The translations under genes were made by a program, and so were the position numbers. The notes beneath the pieces were generated by a model. The model searched no databases. It saw only the letters and a list, made by a program, of their open reading frames with translations, and was not told the DNA's origin. From Termitomyces sp. T153 (Eukaryota > Basidiomycota > Agaricomycetes > Agaricales > Lyophyllaceae), in NCBI GenBank assembly GCA_018296165.2, contig JACKQL020000133.1:1-64000 (forward strand): 64,000 bases of DNA, written 5' to 3'. Below are positions 21,566 to 33,900 of this stretch, piece by piece; position 1 is the stretch's first letter; the number at the start of each line of letters is the position of its first letter.

Positions 21566-22600
21566 TTGTTTGAGGCTGAGCAGAATGCATTTAACCATCA
21601 AGTGGTAATTTCCCCTGAGCATTTGCATGCTGTGCTAATTATGAATAAAGAAGAAATCCTTTATCAAATCAGAAATGCACCACCAGACTCTTTCACTCAA
21701 CACAACCCCCACCACAACTCCACCAATAAGCCAACAGCTGATGACCCCTTTATGCTATCCCCAGACCACCACCTCCTACTACAGAATGGAAGAATCTATG
21801 CTCCAGACCACAAGTCCATCTGCCTTGACATACTCTGGCAGCACCACAACTACAAATTCTGGGAATACTCAGGAATTTGTAAGACTCTCCAACTCATTTC
21901 CAGGACTTACTTTTTGCCAGGAATGAAGAGGGATGTTGCACAATACATATGGGCATGTGAACTATGTCAGGCCAAGGTACCCTGCCATTGACCCTATAGT
22001 CTGCTGAAGCCATTCCCTGTTGGTCATTACCCCTGGTCTTTAATATTTATGGATTACATTGTTGAGCTCCCTGACTCTGAAGGCTTTAACACAATCCTTG
22101 TGGTCATCTGCCACCTCACCAAACAAGCCTTCTTCATCCCCTGCTACATCTCTGACAATGCTCTGGAGTTTGCCAAGTTATTTTTTGAGCATGTATTCTC
22201 CAGGCATGGATTCCCAGATGACATCATCATCAACTGCAGCCCACTGTTTGTCTCCCACTTTTGGCAATCATTATGCAAGGCCCTTGAGATAAAGTCCAAT
22301 CTATCAACTGCCTATCACCCAGAGACTGATGGATAAATGAAATGAGTAAACCAGACCTTGGAACAGTACCTCTGCCTCTATGTTAACTATTTACAGAACA
22401 ACTGGCATGCAGAGCTTTCCCTTGCCAAGTTTACTTATGATAATATGCCTCATGCTGCCACCAGAGTCTCCCCTTTCTATGCCAACAAGGGTTACAACCC
22501 CCAGCTCACCTTATCCCTCAAAAATATCCCCTCTCATATCACCCACAAAGTTGCTAAAGACCTCTGGTTCCTCTACCAGTTTCTTTGAGACAACATGAAC
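21566..22600 (+). pseudogene. Chromovirus integrase segment
   Basis: Zinc-binding part reads YFLPGMKRDVAQYIWACELCQ. The core has MDYIVELPDS (first Asp), then IINCSPLFVSHFW where the second catalytic Asp is now Asn, and STAYHPETDG followed by TAA in place of the usual Gln and the catalytic Glu region. Multiple C-to-T or G-to-A losses, no CpG left. Confidence 0.82.
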
Positions 22601-22799
22601 ATCACCAATCAAGCCTATTCCAAGCATGCCAACACCTGATGCAACCCCACCCTTGACATGACCCCACCCTTGACTGGCCCCCTGGCACTTGAATATGGCT
22701 CAATTAATGTAACCTCAAGACCTGGAGGCCCTCTGTCAAGCTTGATCACAAGCAACTCAGCCCCTTCAAGATCCTCTGGAAGGTCTCAATTCACATATA

Positions 22800-23090
22800 C
22801 AAACTTGACCTACTTCCAGGCCTGAAGGGCCTTCACCCCATCTTTCATGTCTGCCTTCTTAAAAAGTATGCTCCAGACCCTTTCTCTGGACAGTGGCCTA
22901 GCCAACCACCCTCTGTCAAAGTCAAGGACAAGTGTGACTATGAGGTTGACCAAATCCTTGACTCCTGCCTGGTCCATCACTACCTGGTCCATTAGAAAGG
23001 CTACAGACCCAAGAATGACACTTGGGAACTTTGTAAACACTTCTCTAGAGCCCCCACTAAACTTGGGGACTTCTACCAATGACACCACAC
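22800..23090 (+). pseudogene. Chromovirus C-terminal chromodomain remnant
   Basis: Translation reads [15 protein letters not shown], then [17 protein letters not shown], stop, KGYRPKNDTWELCKHF. This is the chromodomain that in related elements guides insertion to modified histones. One in-frame stop (TAG, at a position usually Trp) breaks it. Confidence 0.75.
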
Positions 23091-23140
23091 TGAGCCCCAG
23101 GACCCCAGGACTAGTTGACACAAACAGCATTAGTGGGCAT

Positions 23141-26100
23141 AACTTCCATCTCTGGATCTATTGTAGATTCAACTCCCACAAGTAACTCCCTATGTGTTTT
23201 ATTTTTTTGTTCTCTCACATAATCTGAAAACTTCATATGTACACCAGGACTCTGAGCCTCAATACAGACAAACTAGCTAGTTACAAAATGGTACAGGAAG
23301 GGCAGTGTGAGGTACAAGAAGACTGAGTCCAAAGTCCCCTCACTTTCCTTTCCTCTTCAAAATATCCATCACTCTACCTTCAATCAGGTTTATCTTTATC
23401 TGGACCACCACCATGGCCCAAATCTCTGGGTGGCCAGGTAGAGGCTTCCCCACATCTGTGGTGGCCTCAAACCATGTTCTGGAGTCCACTATGCTTTGCT
23501 GCCAATGCCCCACCAACAACTTGCCTATCTGCCTCATGCCCTGCCCCAACTCTGGGGGAAGATTCCTGGGCATCCACACCAAGCCATGTTGTATTGAGGT
23601 AAGCACAGCTGACACCCCATTGAGGAGAATACAGTGCTCTTAGATCCAGTTTACCAACCCTATCAGCATGCCAGAATGAGAAGGAATAAAACTTTATGCA
23701 TTATTCCTTGCTGCCCTGAGGTTGCCTCATTGGTCAACCACTCCTCCCATCTCCTCCCCAACAGCTCAAGGTACCTGCAAGTTTGGTACTCTGCACTGCC
23801 CCTCCACTCTCTGCTCTGCCCATGTCTCCAACTGCTTTAGGTGCTCCTACAACCTTTAAATTGCTGCTAAATGCTTGGTGGCCATCTGTGTGGCCACCTC
23901 CTGCTCTTGCCATGCTGTGTCCCTATATTCCCATGCCACATTGGTCCCTCTGCACTGCATCTTGATCCTCTCCCACTCTTCAGAGCTTGTTCTCATGGGC
24001 CACCAGCATCCCCATCAGTGCCTCCATCTACCAGTATAGAAGAACCTTGGAGATGGAGAGGGTCACTTTAGGGCCCCCCTCAGACCTATCCACCAGAGCT
24101 TCTATTCTGAGGCTGTATATGTATGGCTCTGAGGGGCCCACTATCAACTCTCCATGCCATGACCTTTTTCTGGGCCCTGCCTTTGGCAAGGTAGATGCCC
24201 TCTGCTTCTCTTTGTTCTGTGCAGTGGGTGCCCTCTTCTTGTGACTCTCCTGTGGCAGATTTACCTTCTCTATGGGAGCATCACTCTCTGATATCCTACC
24301 CTTCTGCCTCTCCCCCATCTGATCCCTCACCCAGGCTGCCTCCCAACCTTGCTCTGTGGCCATGCACATTACACACCACTCCTACAAGATAGAACACTTT
24401 TTGTGCCTTAAGCAGCATGGAAGGCAGACTGAAGAATTTTGATGGGATCCCACTATGGGTCCCTCAAACTTGCATTGTTCCCTATGCCAAGCATAGGGGA
24501 TGCACTGAATCAACAATTAGCCAAAAGACAAAAAGGAAAGTGCATGGCTTACTAGAGCCTTGGTTTGGCACCACTTCAACATAGAAGGGCTCCATGCCTA
24601 ACCTAAGGCCTCTGCAAACTCCTCTGGTGTGACTTCCAACTGGGCCACCCTCTGATCCTTCAGAACAACTCACACCATGCCTGGCCATTGGTCTTGCAGA
24701 AAAAGGGCTGCAGTCTTTGCAGGGTTGAGGGGGAAAAACTCAGCTTAGTACTCCTTCTTAAACTCCATCCAGCCAGTGAAACTCTTGACTCCTCCAGGGC
24801 ATTGAAACATGCACAATGCATAGGTCAAAGCTTGGCCCACATTCATGTAGGAGAGGACCCAAGCAATTTTCAGGGCATCAGAGGTAAAAACTTCACTGCT
24901 CAACTGGATGTGGGTGATACAAGAATGAAGGAAATGATCCCCAACCTTATGGTCCTAAAAATCAACTACATCAAGGAGTGCAGAGTGAGGAAGGTTTTGC
25001 AGGAAGCAGAAAACTCCAAGCTAGGTGCAGAAGAGAATCCTCCTACAGCTGTTGGGGGTTCTGGGTGAGGAGTAGGAGCAAAGGGGAGGTGTTCCAGGAG
25101 GGCCTGGAGGGAGAGGGACACTGCTTCAGTGGTTTGACATAAGTACTTGTGGCCAGAAGATGGGAGGTTGAAGGTGAATGACAGGCCCAGAATAAATAAA
25201 ACAATCAGAGGGTCTGACAAGAGCAGTCCCTGACAGTCAAGTTGGCTGTCAAAGCTATTGTAGGATGGGGAGGTCATATAAGCATGATGATAGGACCCAA
25301 CAAAACCAATAGTTTACTTTGTAAAGTAGCTACTTTCCATGCAATCAAGGATTTGAAAGTGTGGAGTCAATATATGTCTAAGGCCTGAGTTTGGGAATGG
25401 GCCTGGGAGAGTTGCTGAGAATGCTCATTGTAATCAATTATGTGGGTACTTCTGTTTGAGCAGGTGGCCCAAGCATTTTTATCCACTTTCTCCAGAACAA
25501 GATTTACATGGAGAATGGAATCCTACTAAGGGTGGGGCCAGACATCTCCCTGATATTCAACTTTGAATAAACCTTTACTCTGACTGTGAACCTCTTAAAC
25601 CAACAAATACTCAACTGAGCCCAGAAGAAAACATATATAGGAGTTAAAACAACAAATTCCTCAGAGCCTCCAATGTTTGTTATGTTACTTGTTTATTATG
25701 ATTTCAAGCCCTGGCTATGACTATGTTAGCACAAGACATTTGCAAAAAGCACCTAATCAGAGGTGCTTTTTCCAACACACTTTTCATGTTTGCACACAGG
25801 CTCTCTCTGTGCAAGGAATTCTACAGAGCCTTTGGCCTCTACTAGAGATGCTGTTAGAGCTTGGGACCTAAAGGGGTAAGGAGAAAATTTTTAGACAATG
25901 CACAGAAACAACTATGTATGTCCACAGCATTAACTATGGACTTTTGAAGCATAACTCCAATGGTAGAACAAAAGGGCAGCTGCAACTGCATGCCAATTAC
26001 ATTTTACCCTCACTGCAATTTTCAAGCATTATTGATATTTAGTAGCCTACAACTAATTCACAGAGTCCATGCCTTACTGCAACTTTTGAAGACTCAAATT

Positions 26101-26200
26101 TATACAAAAACATGTACATGTGATGGATAATAGGTGTTTGCTATAAGAGACCACTGGAATTCAGTGTACATATGAAGTTCAGTATACATGTTTGGTGGAA
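23141..26200. other. Unassigned CpG-free sequence
   Basis: No domain recognised. Some minus-strand frames are open for 90-110 codons (23,340-23,615 and 24,028-24,369), the second rich in Lys/Arg/Gln, but neither has a motif I can name. Likely decayed transposon sequence between the chromovirus and the P450 gene. Confidence 0.4.
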
Positions 26201-26204
26201 GAAC

Positions 26205-28411
26205 TTAGATATCTTTTGCATTTGTGGGGGGTGGTGGATAGTCTCCAGAAATATTAGCAATGAGTGCTACTGCATGGACAGAGCGAGGTTTGATGTTGAA
26301 CTGGAATGGCTCAGGGTGGCTGTCAAAAATAAAGATGCAATCAGTATACATCCAGCATGGAAATCAAGACACAAAATCTATATACCTAACAGTTCCTGAA
26401 CGAAATTTCCACTCTGGGGTGATCTCCTTTCCATTTATGTCTCTATTCTTTGTGAGATTGAATACACTGAGCATCATTGAGATTAAGAGGAACATGTTTG
26501 CATCAGCAAGTTCACGTCCAGGGCATGCTCTATAGTGCCGCAGGAATCAAAGTCGTTACCCAGAAATATGTATCGTGTGCCTTACCTGCGGCCAAATCCA
26601 TACACAAAGGTCTGAGGGTCCAGCTGTGGCTTGGTCGTGCAATAGAAACGGCCTGGATCAAACTTGAATGGATCAGGGTAGATCTCAGGGTCATGGGCGA
26701 TCAGCCTATCGGATCCGTATAGTCAACTTAAATATCCCTCACGACAGATTTGAAATTTATCATCCTACCAGAGATTTACGAGTACAATAGAGTCTTTCGG
26801 AATGAGCATGCCGTTATAGTAGTCATCCTGACTGACAGAGTGAGGGATACCTGCAAGATTTATAAGATTTGGGATACAGAGGATAGTGAGCGCAAACGCA
26901 AGAGTCACCCATGGGTCCAATTGGGTGGCAGCGCAGAGTCTCAAGGAGAAGAGCCTCCATGTAAGGAAGTCTTGGGCGATCCAACGAGTTCGGCAGACGA
27001 CTGGTTCCGATGATTGAGTCCAACTCCTCTTGGGCCTTCTTTTGTACGTCAGGGTTGATAACCATTGCCAACAAAAAGGTAGTGAGTGCGGCCGTGGTCT
27101 ATTAGTAGAGATATTGGGCCATGGTTCATTAATATACCCGCGTACTCACAGTATCCGTACCTCCACCGTATAGAGAGTTAGCGCCCCATTGCACAACACC
27201 TTCCTCATAAGCGTTGAGAGTTTTCCGAAGCATTGTGGACGTGAATGAAGGGAATTCGGTACCCTGCATCTGTAGAGAAGTTTGTTAACCTTTCCTACTA
27301 CAGACATGTTAAGTAATCTTCAACATACCATTGGAGCTTCACGAATTCGACGGGGCGAATGGCCTGCTCATAGTTGTGGTCTCGGAACATCTTTCCAACC
27401 TTCTTGAAATGTTGTCCTGGCCACCATTCCGGAAGGTAACGCACTATGCAAGAGTAGGACGTTCTCATCCAGTATCTTTTCCAAAAGCATCGACTCACTA
27501 CACGGGATGCTATCAATCAACCATTCTCCGGGTAATGTTGCCGTGTGGAACTCCTTCGCAGCCTTTTCGACAAGTTCAACGAGTGGATCGGGACCGGTCG
27601 TATCGATCTGGTAGCCATGTGAGATTTTAAGGAAGATTGAACCCGCAGAACTATACTCAAGCTGTTAAACATAATTTAAGCTGCGGAAGTGGGCCTACCG
27701 CCTAATATTCTCAATCACAGCATGCGGTTCCTCGAGGATTCGGGCGAGGAAATACTTGGTCTCAATTTCCTGCACAGGATGGTGAGCTGCAATGGCATTC
27801 TTTGTCCCAATGTAGGCTTTAACATATTTGCGCATGAGTCGGAAACGATCATCACATTGCGATAGAATCATTTGACGGTTCCAACCAACGCTATTGCGTT
27901 TTCTTGGAAATCCGGCCTATAAGCAGGACATACGGGACACTTACAATTCGCCTGCGAATCGGAATGTGGGCCTGTTTGAGTAAATAGCCGACTTTATCTC
28001 AAGCAGATCTATGGCTGTTTGCAGATTGTTAATGATGACGAGGCGGGTACTCAGGATATTGACAGTGCTTATTGGGCCTGTGGTCGATGAAGAGTCAATC
28101 GAGCGCATGTAAGTCCCTGAGATAATCTCACCATACAAGTCCTTGTGTTTCGCCCAGTGTTCCCATTCATATTCCTTGGGCATGTCAAATATGTTGCCAA
28201 CAATAGGGAGGCCGTTAGGCCCAGGTGGGAGCTGTCGATCTCTGCGCACCTTTCCAGAGAGGAGGTAGAGGATCATGACAGCAATACCGCTGCCTAGTCC
28301 GAGAATAATGCTATGAAGACCCTCCAACATGACTGAAGGGAAGCTGACAAGCTGTTGATCAACTGACGAAACGAGAGCAATGAGAACAATCAAGCAAATT
28401 ATATTTTTCAA
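26205..28411 (-). CDS. Cytochrome P450 monooxygenase, ten exons
   Basis: Haem-thiolate monooxygenase of secondary metabolism or detoxification, anchored in the ER membrane. Exons on the minus strand: 28411-27945, 27890-27699, 27650-27502, 27443-27329, 27269-27150, 27098-26909, 26850-26769, 26705-26586, 26529-26386, 26319-26205. Visible: hydrophobic N-terminal anchor, proline hinge LPPGPNGLPIVGN, I-helix GGGTDTTTAAL, ExxR as LLLETLRCHP, and the haem loop YGFGRRACPGREL spanning an intron, with Cys as ligand. Length about 560 residues fits the family. A shorter start at Met28 (28,330) is also plausible. Introns are 48-59 nt, GT-AG and phase-consistent except that between 27,329 and 27,269: exon 4 ends with two extra bases while exon 5 starts in phase 0. 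This is either an unusual splice or a small lesion. The exact P450 family is not determined. Confidence 0.88.
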
Positions 28412-29313
28412 TATGGTTAGTTTGACACAAACCTCAGAGTGTATAAATTCCTACATGGCTAGTATTGATCTGACGACAGAAACATGGTTCTCATCAGGAG
28501 CGTTCGATTACTGTGTTCTTGAACCCCTTACTTAACCCTTCTCCATATGTACATCGGGTCACACAGATCAATCTGAACGTGCTTAGCTACATTTTTGAGA
28601 TTCTGAGTTTTCTTCCAAAACTCTGCTATTTTTGTATTGTTGCATGGATCCCAAATGATAGGATATTTCAAATCAAAAACGTACGGCTCTCGTTCCCACG
28701 TTACATTGTTGGATACATTTTGTCGAAATCCTGCCACGGTTGCCAAATGGTTGCACGACCGTGGTGAATGATTGAACTGGCATTTTAAAATATACAGGTT
28801 AGAACTCTTTGAGGATTGACATGTTTATGAGATCACTCCACATGTAGTGGGGAGGGTTTTGCAAACTTTTTTTTGAGCTCAAACATTAGTTTGCAAACTG
28901 TGTCCTAATATGAAAGCATGTAAGGGTCAGTTTGGAAACACAATCACAATCAGGATATGTATTATGGTGGCAGTGATCTTCCTTTGATCTTCCTCTTAGA
29001 GGATAAAGTACAAGTGGTGTGAAAGTGGAAATGCAAGTAATCAGGGGGGGGGGGGGTGGAACAGTAGCTCCCAGTAGGGAAACTAATAAGAGGGACAAAG
29101 TAGCAGACTAAAGCAACAAAAGAAGTATGGACAAGGGAGGGAACATGATACAAGAGAGAAGAAAAAGACAGGATTGTAAGCAAGTGGCAGGATAGGCCTG
29201 GGAATGAAACAGGGGAAAAGTGGAATGAAACACATTAGGTCAATTTTTAGGGACCATCTGGACCATATCTACTTACTAATCCATAATATATGTGACGTCT
29301 CCTAGGTATCCCA
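28412..29313. other. P450 upstream region and unassigned sequence
   Basis: Upstream region of the P450 gene. CpG is present until about 28,760 and then almost disappears. An uninterrupted run of about 12 G lies at about 29,043-29,055. No gene recognised. Confidence 0.45.
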
Positions 29314-29614
29314 ACTTGAGAAACATCAATCAGAAACATGTTATATGATTTCTGATACATTTTTCAAGTAAAAGTCATCATATAAATCTAAACCAATCAA
29401 ATAAAACCATTCTTGTTGATATAAGTGAACATATTATATGATTTCTAATACATTTTTCTCAAGTAAAAATAATGATACAAATTTCAAACCAATCAAATAA
29501 AATAATTTTCTATTTATTTATTTTATTTGATTGGTTTCAAATTTATATAATAATTTTTACTTGAGAAAAATGTATGAGAAATCATATACATGTTTTTAAT
29601 TGATGTTTCTCAAG
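29314..29614. repeat. Foldback (MITE-like) element
   Basis: About 300 bp, very AT-rich, with ends CTTGAGAAACATCA (29314) and TGATGTTTCTCAAG (29614), perfect inverted repeats. The similarity continues inward for about 95 bp each side (CCAATCAAATAAA against TTTATTTGATTGG). The left arm is followed by a second, shorter direct copy (about 29,427-29,509), so the structure is arm, arm, inverted arm. No clear target duplication. Confidence 0.7.
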
Positions 29615-30617
29615 AAACTTACAAGATTTCCTGAAGTGTGAGGAGCTTTGAGTGCAGAAAAAAACATGCAGCATTAGCTCAAGATGTCTTGACAATTTGA
29701 GTGGTTCCACTTTTTCAAGTCTTAGGTGCCTTGCCTTTGTATACCTTCTCCAAGTTCAGGAGATCCCCCTTTCTAGCATTAACATGTGTATTGCACTAGA
29801 AATGCAATACATGATCATCTGCAGCAACAATCAGGTTTGATACATTGATCTCTGACTGATTGATATTAGTGGAATTGATATGTAAGCCATTCAAAATTTC
29901 TATGTATTGCATGGGAAAAAAGCTGATGGTAAGATGTGGGAGCTATTGACCAAGCAATGTGAAGCAAGCACATGACTCAGAAATTGCTGGGTACAATGGA
30001 AAAAACAATGCTAAGGCTAAGTATCTCACTGTGTATAGCCCTTTGGATTGTGTGATCATTGTTTTTCAGACTTGACTGTCCTTCTGCCCATATAGTTTCA
30101 CATATTCTACCTGTTTTGTCATAAGTTCAAATATCATCAAAGAAATTCATGGACATCATTGCCAAATTTGCAATCACTTTCATCCAGATCCAGTCTTTGA
30201 ATTGGATCTGACTATGAAGGATCTTTGTTGCCTCTTCAAATGCATCAGCTTTTTTCTAGATCTGTTCTATATGATCATCCAACTGTAACGATGTTAATGA
30301 GGTCTTGGTAAACCCAGTAGGTGTCAAATTAAAATTTGATGCATTTCCACACTTATAATGTGTGGGCCCCAGCAGAATCCATTTGGATACCAACAGACTT
30401 GAATCAAAGAAATGAAGCAGTCAAAGTGATGTACCACAATTGAAGTACTTATATATGTGCATGCATTGATACATTGTTATAATGGAAAATGCAAAGTCAA
30501 GTAACATCCTGACACATTGGAAACTCATGGTAAGATATCTAGCTATGCTGTTCCCAAAAGTTGGTGCAGACAACTCACAAGAGTTAAGCTATAAGACTAG
30601 CAACAACATTACTATAC
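29615..30617. other. Unassigned AT-rich sequence
   Basis: No gene, domain or repeat recognised. Only one CpG seen (about 30,289). Ends at the copia target duplication ATCTA (30618-30622). Confidence 0.4.
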
Positions 30618-30622
30618 ATCTA

Positions 30623-30954
30623 TGTAGAATTACAGTGTAAGTCCTCAACCACTCCAAAAGGTATGAGTATATTACCTGTAGAATTATGGTGTAAGTCTAC
30701 AGGATGGATAAGTATATTGGTACATATATGTAAATAAAAATAGCTCACCCTCAGCCACTCCAAAATATATTAGTTTGACTGAGGGTTGTTTTGTGTATCT
30801 GTAATTAGCTAGGTAAAGATATCAAGGTTTGATAGTAAAGAATATCCAATACTGATTGTGCACTACAAGGTGGCATGCAATGCATGTATCCAAAAGAAGT
30901 AAACAGAATAAGAATGGTGTATCTAGAGTGTGTAGTGCAAGTCATTCCTCAACA
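30623..30954 (-). repeat. Copia 3' LTR
   Basis: Matches 43,656-43,926 from 30,677 to 30,954. The outer 54 bp (30,623-30,676) repeat the LTR terminus TGTAGAATTACAGTGTAAGTC, followed by an LTR-derived piece, an extra partial duplication absent from the other LTR. The inner border CCTCAACA is next to CTCCTCCTGAC, whose complement is a polypurine tract. All eight CpGs present in the right LTR are changed here. Confidence 0.85.
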
Positions 30955-30963
30955 CTCCTCCTG
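30955..30963 (-). promoter_or_regulatory. Copia polypurine tract
   Basis: The minus strand reads CAGGAGGAG directly before the 3' LTR start TGTTGAGG. Confidence 0.65.
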
Positions 30964-31039
30964 ACTTGCATGACCATCAGAATTCTTGAGGCCTGGAAGG
31001 CCTACTAAATAATTATGTGTCAAATGTGAGAGAAGTTTT

Positions 31040-32480
31040 GTACAGATGTTGGTGATGTTTTTGGTTGATGGCAGATGGGTTATCTCAATATCACCTTTGG
31101 ATACTCATTCTCAAATGTAGTAGTGGTGTCTGATGTTTATGTGCTTGGCATGGGCATGTCTTTTAGTCAACTGGGCTAGAGCTATTGAGGAATTGTTGTC
31201 AACACATAGGCTTGCTGGGAGTGGTTCTTTGAGGTCAATTTCTAGAAGAAAGTTGTGCATCAAGAGTGCCTGTTGGGAACCCCAAGTCATGGCTATATAT
31301 TCTGCTTCCATAGTTGAAAGTGCAACCATCTGTCAGCACTTTGAACTCCAGGACAATGGACTGCCAGCCATCATGAATACATACCCCAATGTCAATCTCC
31401 TCATGTTGAGATCTCCTCCATAATCAGCATCAACATATTCCAGATGCTTTGTAGACCCTCCCAGACCTTAGGAGTATATTATTTTGTAATTCAGGGTATT
31501 TTTGATGTAAGCCAGGATATGTAATAAAGCCTTTCAGTGTTGTGGGCCTGGATTTTCCTGAAACTGTGCAAGTAACATTACTGCATAGGACAAGTCAGGT
31601 CAAATGGCTGCTTGAGCCCACATTAACATGCCCAGTAGTTGTTGGTAGGATTTGTCTGCCATAAATGGCCTTTCCAATTCATTCTTAGGTGACATGTTGT
31701 TAGTGAGGATAATGCCAGATGGTAGGGGTGCATGCTAGGGGTTACAGCTTTCCATGTTGAACCATGCAAGAACTCAATTCAAATATGCCTTCTGGGATAA
31801 GGAGATAGATCCAGTCTGGGGGTCACAATATATAGCCATTCCTAGGATAAAGGTCAGTTTGCCCAGATCTTTTACCTTATAGACCTGAGCTAGCTCCTTT
31901 TTTGCCTGTTTGGCTCCTTCTTTTGTTGAGGATAAACTGAAGGTGTCATCATTGAATGTGTTTGAAATGGTGATTTCCATTCTGATTCTCCTCAACTGTA
32001 TGCATGGATTTGCTCATGATTTTTTGTTGTATCCCAGGTCTTTATAAGCTCTTTTGAGGGTCCAATACCAGTCAAAGCCCCCTTGCATAAGTCTGTAGAT
32101 AGTTTTCCAGAGTCTGGCTAACTTTTGCTCCCCTTCCAGAAAACCAGGCAGGAGCTTCATATATACCTCATGCTTGGGGATGCTATTTAGGTAAGCAGAG
32201 ACAAAATCCACTTGCCAAAATGAAGCCTTCCTGCACCACTATTGCTGCTAACATTTGGAGAGATTTGAGTTGCACCACTGCCATGTATGTCTCATCAAAA
32301 TCTTCTCCAGCAATCTGCAAGTATCCTCTCATGACCAGGCAAGCATTCCTCCTGGTAACATTTTCCTCTGCATCAAACTTATTAGCATATACCCAGTGGC
32401 ACCCTGCAATGTACTTATTACTCAGGACCTGTGATGCATCCACCAACTCAAAATGCCTCTGTCTTCCATTACTTTAAGCT
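31040..32480 (-). pseudogene. Copia RT-RNase H
   Basis: Reading leftward: HWVYANKFDAEENVTRRNA (32,400), DFVSAYLNSIPKHEVYMK (32,200), KVKDLGKLTFILGMAI (31,850) and the RNase H part MEAEYIAMTWGSQQA (31,310) with KHINIRHHYYI (31,120). These are standard Ty1/copia RT and RNase H blocks. Frames change several times and the segment has stops, so it is inactive. Confidence 0.88.
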
Positions 32481-32967
32481 CCTCATCCATGGTGGGCTTC
32501 CAAAGATCTAGTTGTTTCATGGCTTCTGGAACTTTCATATCACTATTATCATCAAGCATGCTCAGGGTTAGCAGGTATGCATATAGGCCTTCCACATCAG
32601 TGCTGTTGGTGCCTCACTGCCCAGGCCTCTCCCCCCTCACATGCCTCCTGTTCATGTCACATTGTCTCTTGTGCAGCCACAAGTGCTGGTGTTGGCTTTG
32701 CAATCTGAGCAGACCATCTCACTTGCACAACTGGTAGCTGTGTGTTGGGTGGGATTAGGAATGGAAGGCACTAGGGCTTGGTTATCACTCTCAGGATTGG
32801 CTTGTAGTGGATGTAAGGGTGTGCTACCTGGTTGGATCTTTGGGGCAACAGATTGGCACATGGTGAGTATGCCTAGTGTCAAGTCATTTTGCATGGAGGT
32901 ATGTACAGAGGATTGTTTGTCATCCTCTAGGTTGAGGGTGGTTAATGCTTGATGGCCAGATCCCTCT

Positions 32968-33900
32968 TCAATAATTACATCTCATGAAGTTATGATTGAG
33001 GTCAAACAGGTGATAGCTACTGTTTGCATACCCCACAAGGTGTGTCTTTACTGACTGTGAGTCAAGTTTTGATTTGATCAGCTCTTCTAGAACCTTTGCC
33101 CATGCTAAATCCTCCATGGCTGGAGATGGTTGACCCTCTGCTTTTGGCCAGTCCAGGCCTCTTTTGGAACAATCCCCAGATGGCATGACATCAAAGTAAG
33201 TTACTTGTGTATATATGTGATGCTGCCACTTCTGCCATAGTTTCTTGGGTAATCCACTTTCTACCAACATACACTGCATACCTTCCAGTATTGTCTGGTT
33301 CACTTTCTTGACCAAACCATTTTGTCTATGTGCATAAGGTGTTGTGACCTGCAGAACAATCCTATGGCTTCCAAGGTACATTGTTCATGATTCATTTAAC
33401 CATTCACACCCAGCATCAACCCTGACTTTGCATAACTTTCTCCCAGTCTGGTGTTCTGATTTTACATGATATGCCATGAATGCTGTGAGTGTAGTTCCTG
33501 CATCCTTTCTGGTTAGGAAATATACTGATATATACAATGTGCCACCATTCACTATGACCATCATATAAACAGCCCCTCCCAATTATTGAACACTAGAAGG
33601 TCCCTACAAGTCTATATGAATGAAATTCTCAGGTGTTCCTCTGGTTCCACAATGGCATCATATGGGCAGCCTGCATGTTTTCCATACACAGAGTCCTTGC
33701 AGAGTCCTGCCACAGTGAGATCCCCTTTTATATTTAGGCCATCTACCAGATTCTTTGCTAGGGCCTCCCTGATAGTTTTCATGTTTGCATGCCCAAAATG
33801 CCTATGCCAGACATCCAGGGTAGTGGGCTTCATAATAAGCAATCTTGCTGTCATACCCATGGGTCCATCTGTAACCCCAAGGGAACTGAGTAGGTACATT
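32968..33900 (-). pseudogene. Copia integrase with GAG-pre-integrase domain
   Basis: The GAG-pre-integrase motif LDVWHRHFGHANMKTIREA is at about 33,820-33,765. The core includes VRVDAGCEWLNES (33,420; the usual SDNGxE has changed), and TPYAHRQNGLVKKVNQTI (33,340), where the catalytic Glu of the QNGxxE motif appears as Val or Lys. The frame is broken at about 33,384, 33,584 and 33,612. Inactive. Confidence 0.85.

Larger units (their letters stand above)
14720..23140 (+). mobile_element. Chromovirus (Ty3/gypsy, family B), decayed
   Basis: Old element with a 5' LTR at 14720-15780, a degraded primer-binding site, gag, protease, RT, RNase H, integrase and a C-terminal chromodomain in the right order. 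Many stops and frame changes interrupt it. No 3' LTR is visible after about 23,140, so the right end is lost. A foreign solo LTR (18,517-19,074) sits between gag and protease. No CpG is present. The family shares its LTR with copies at 13,589, about 52,855 and 57,328. Confidence 0.85.
10893..26283. other. CpG-free block of old repeats
   Basis: Reading this 15.4-kb block line by line I found no CG dinucleotide; the last one to the left is at 10892-10893 and the next is in GAGCGAGG at about 26284. G plus C is not low, and GC, TG and CA are common, so this is specific loss of CpG. The block contains the decayed chromovirus, solo LTRs and fragments listed separately, and the last exon (most of the terminal 115 bp) of the P450 gene. 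CpG methylation followed by deamination is the usual cause. Confidence 0.85.

Noticed and set aside
10893..26283. Classical RIP as the only cause of decay
   Set aside because: RIP in ascomycetes targets mainly CpA. Here loss is concentrated at CpG, with few CpA-type changes, so CpG methylation and deamination fits better. A small RIP-like part cannot be excluded.
29043..29055. Poly-G run as a telomeric or G-quadruplex element
   Set aside because: A single homopolymer without other G tracts nearby; more likely a simple repeat or sequencing-prone run.
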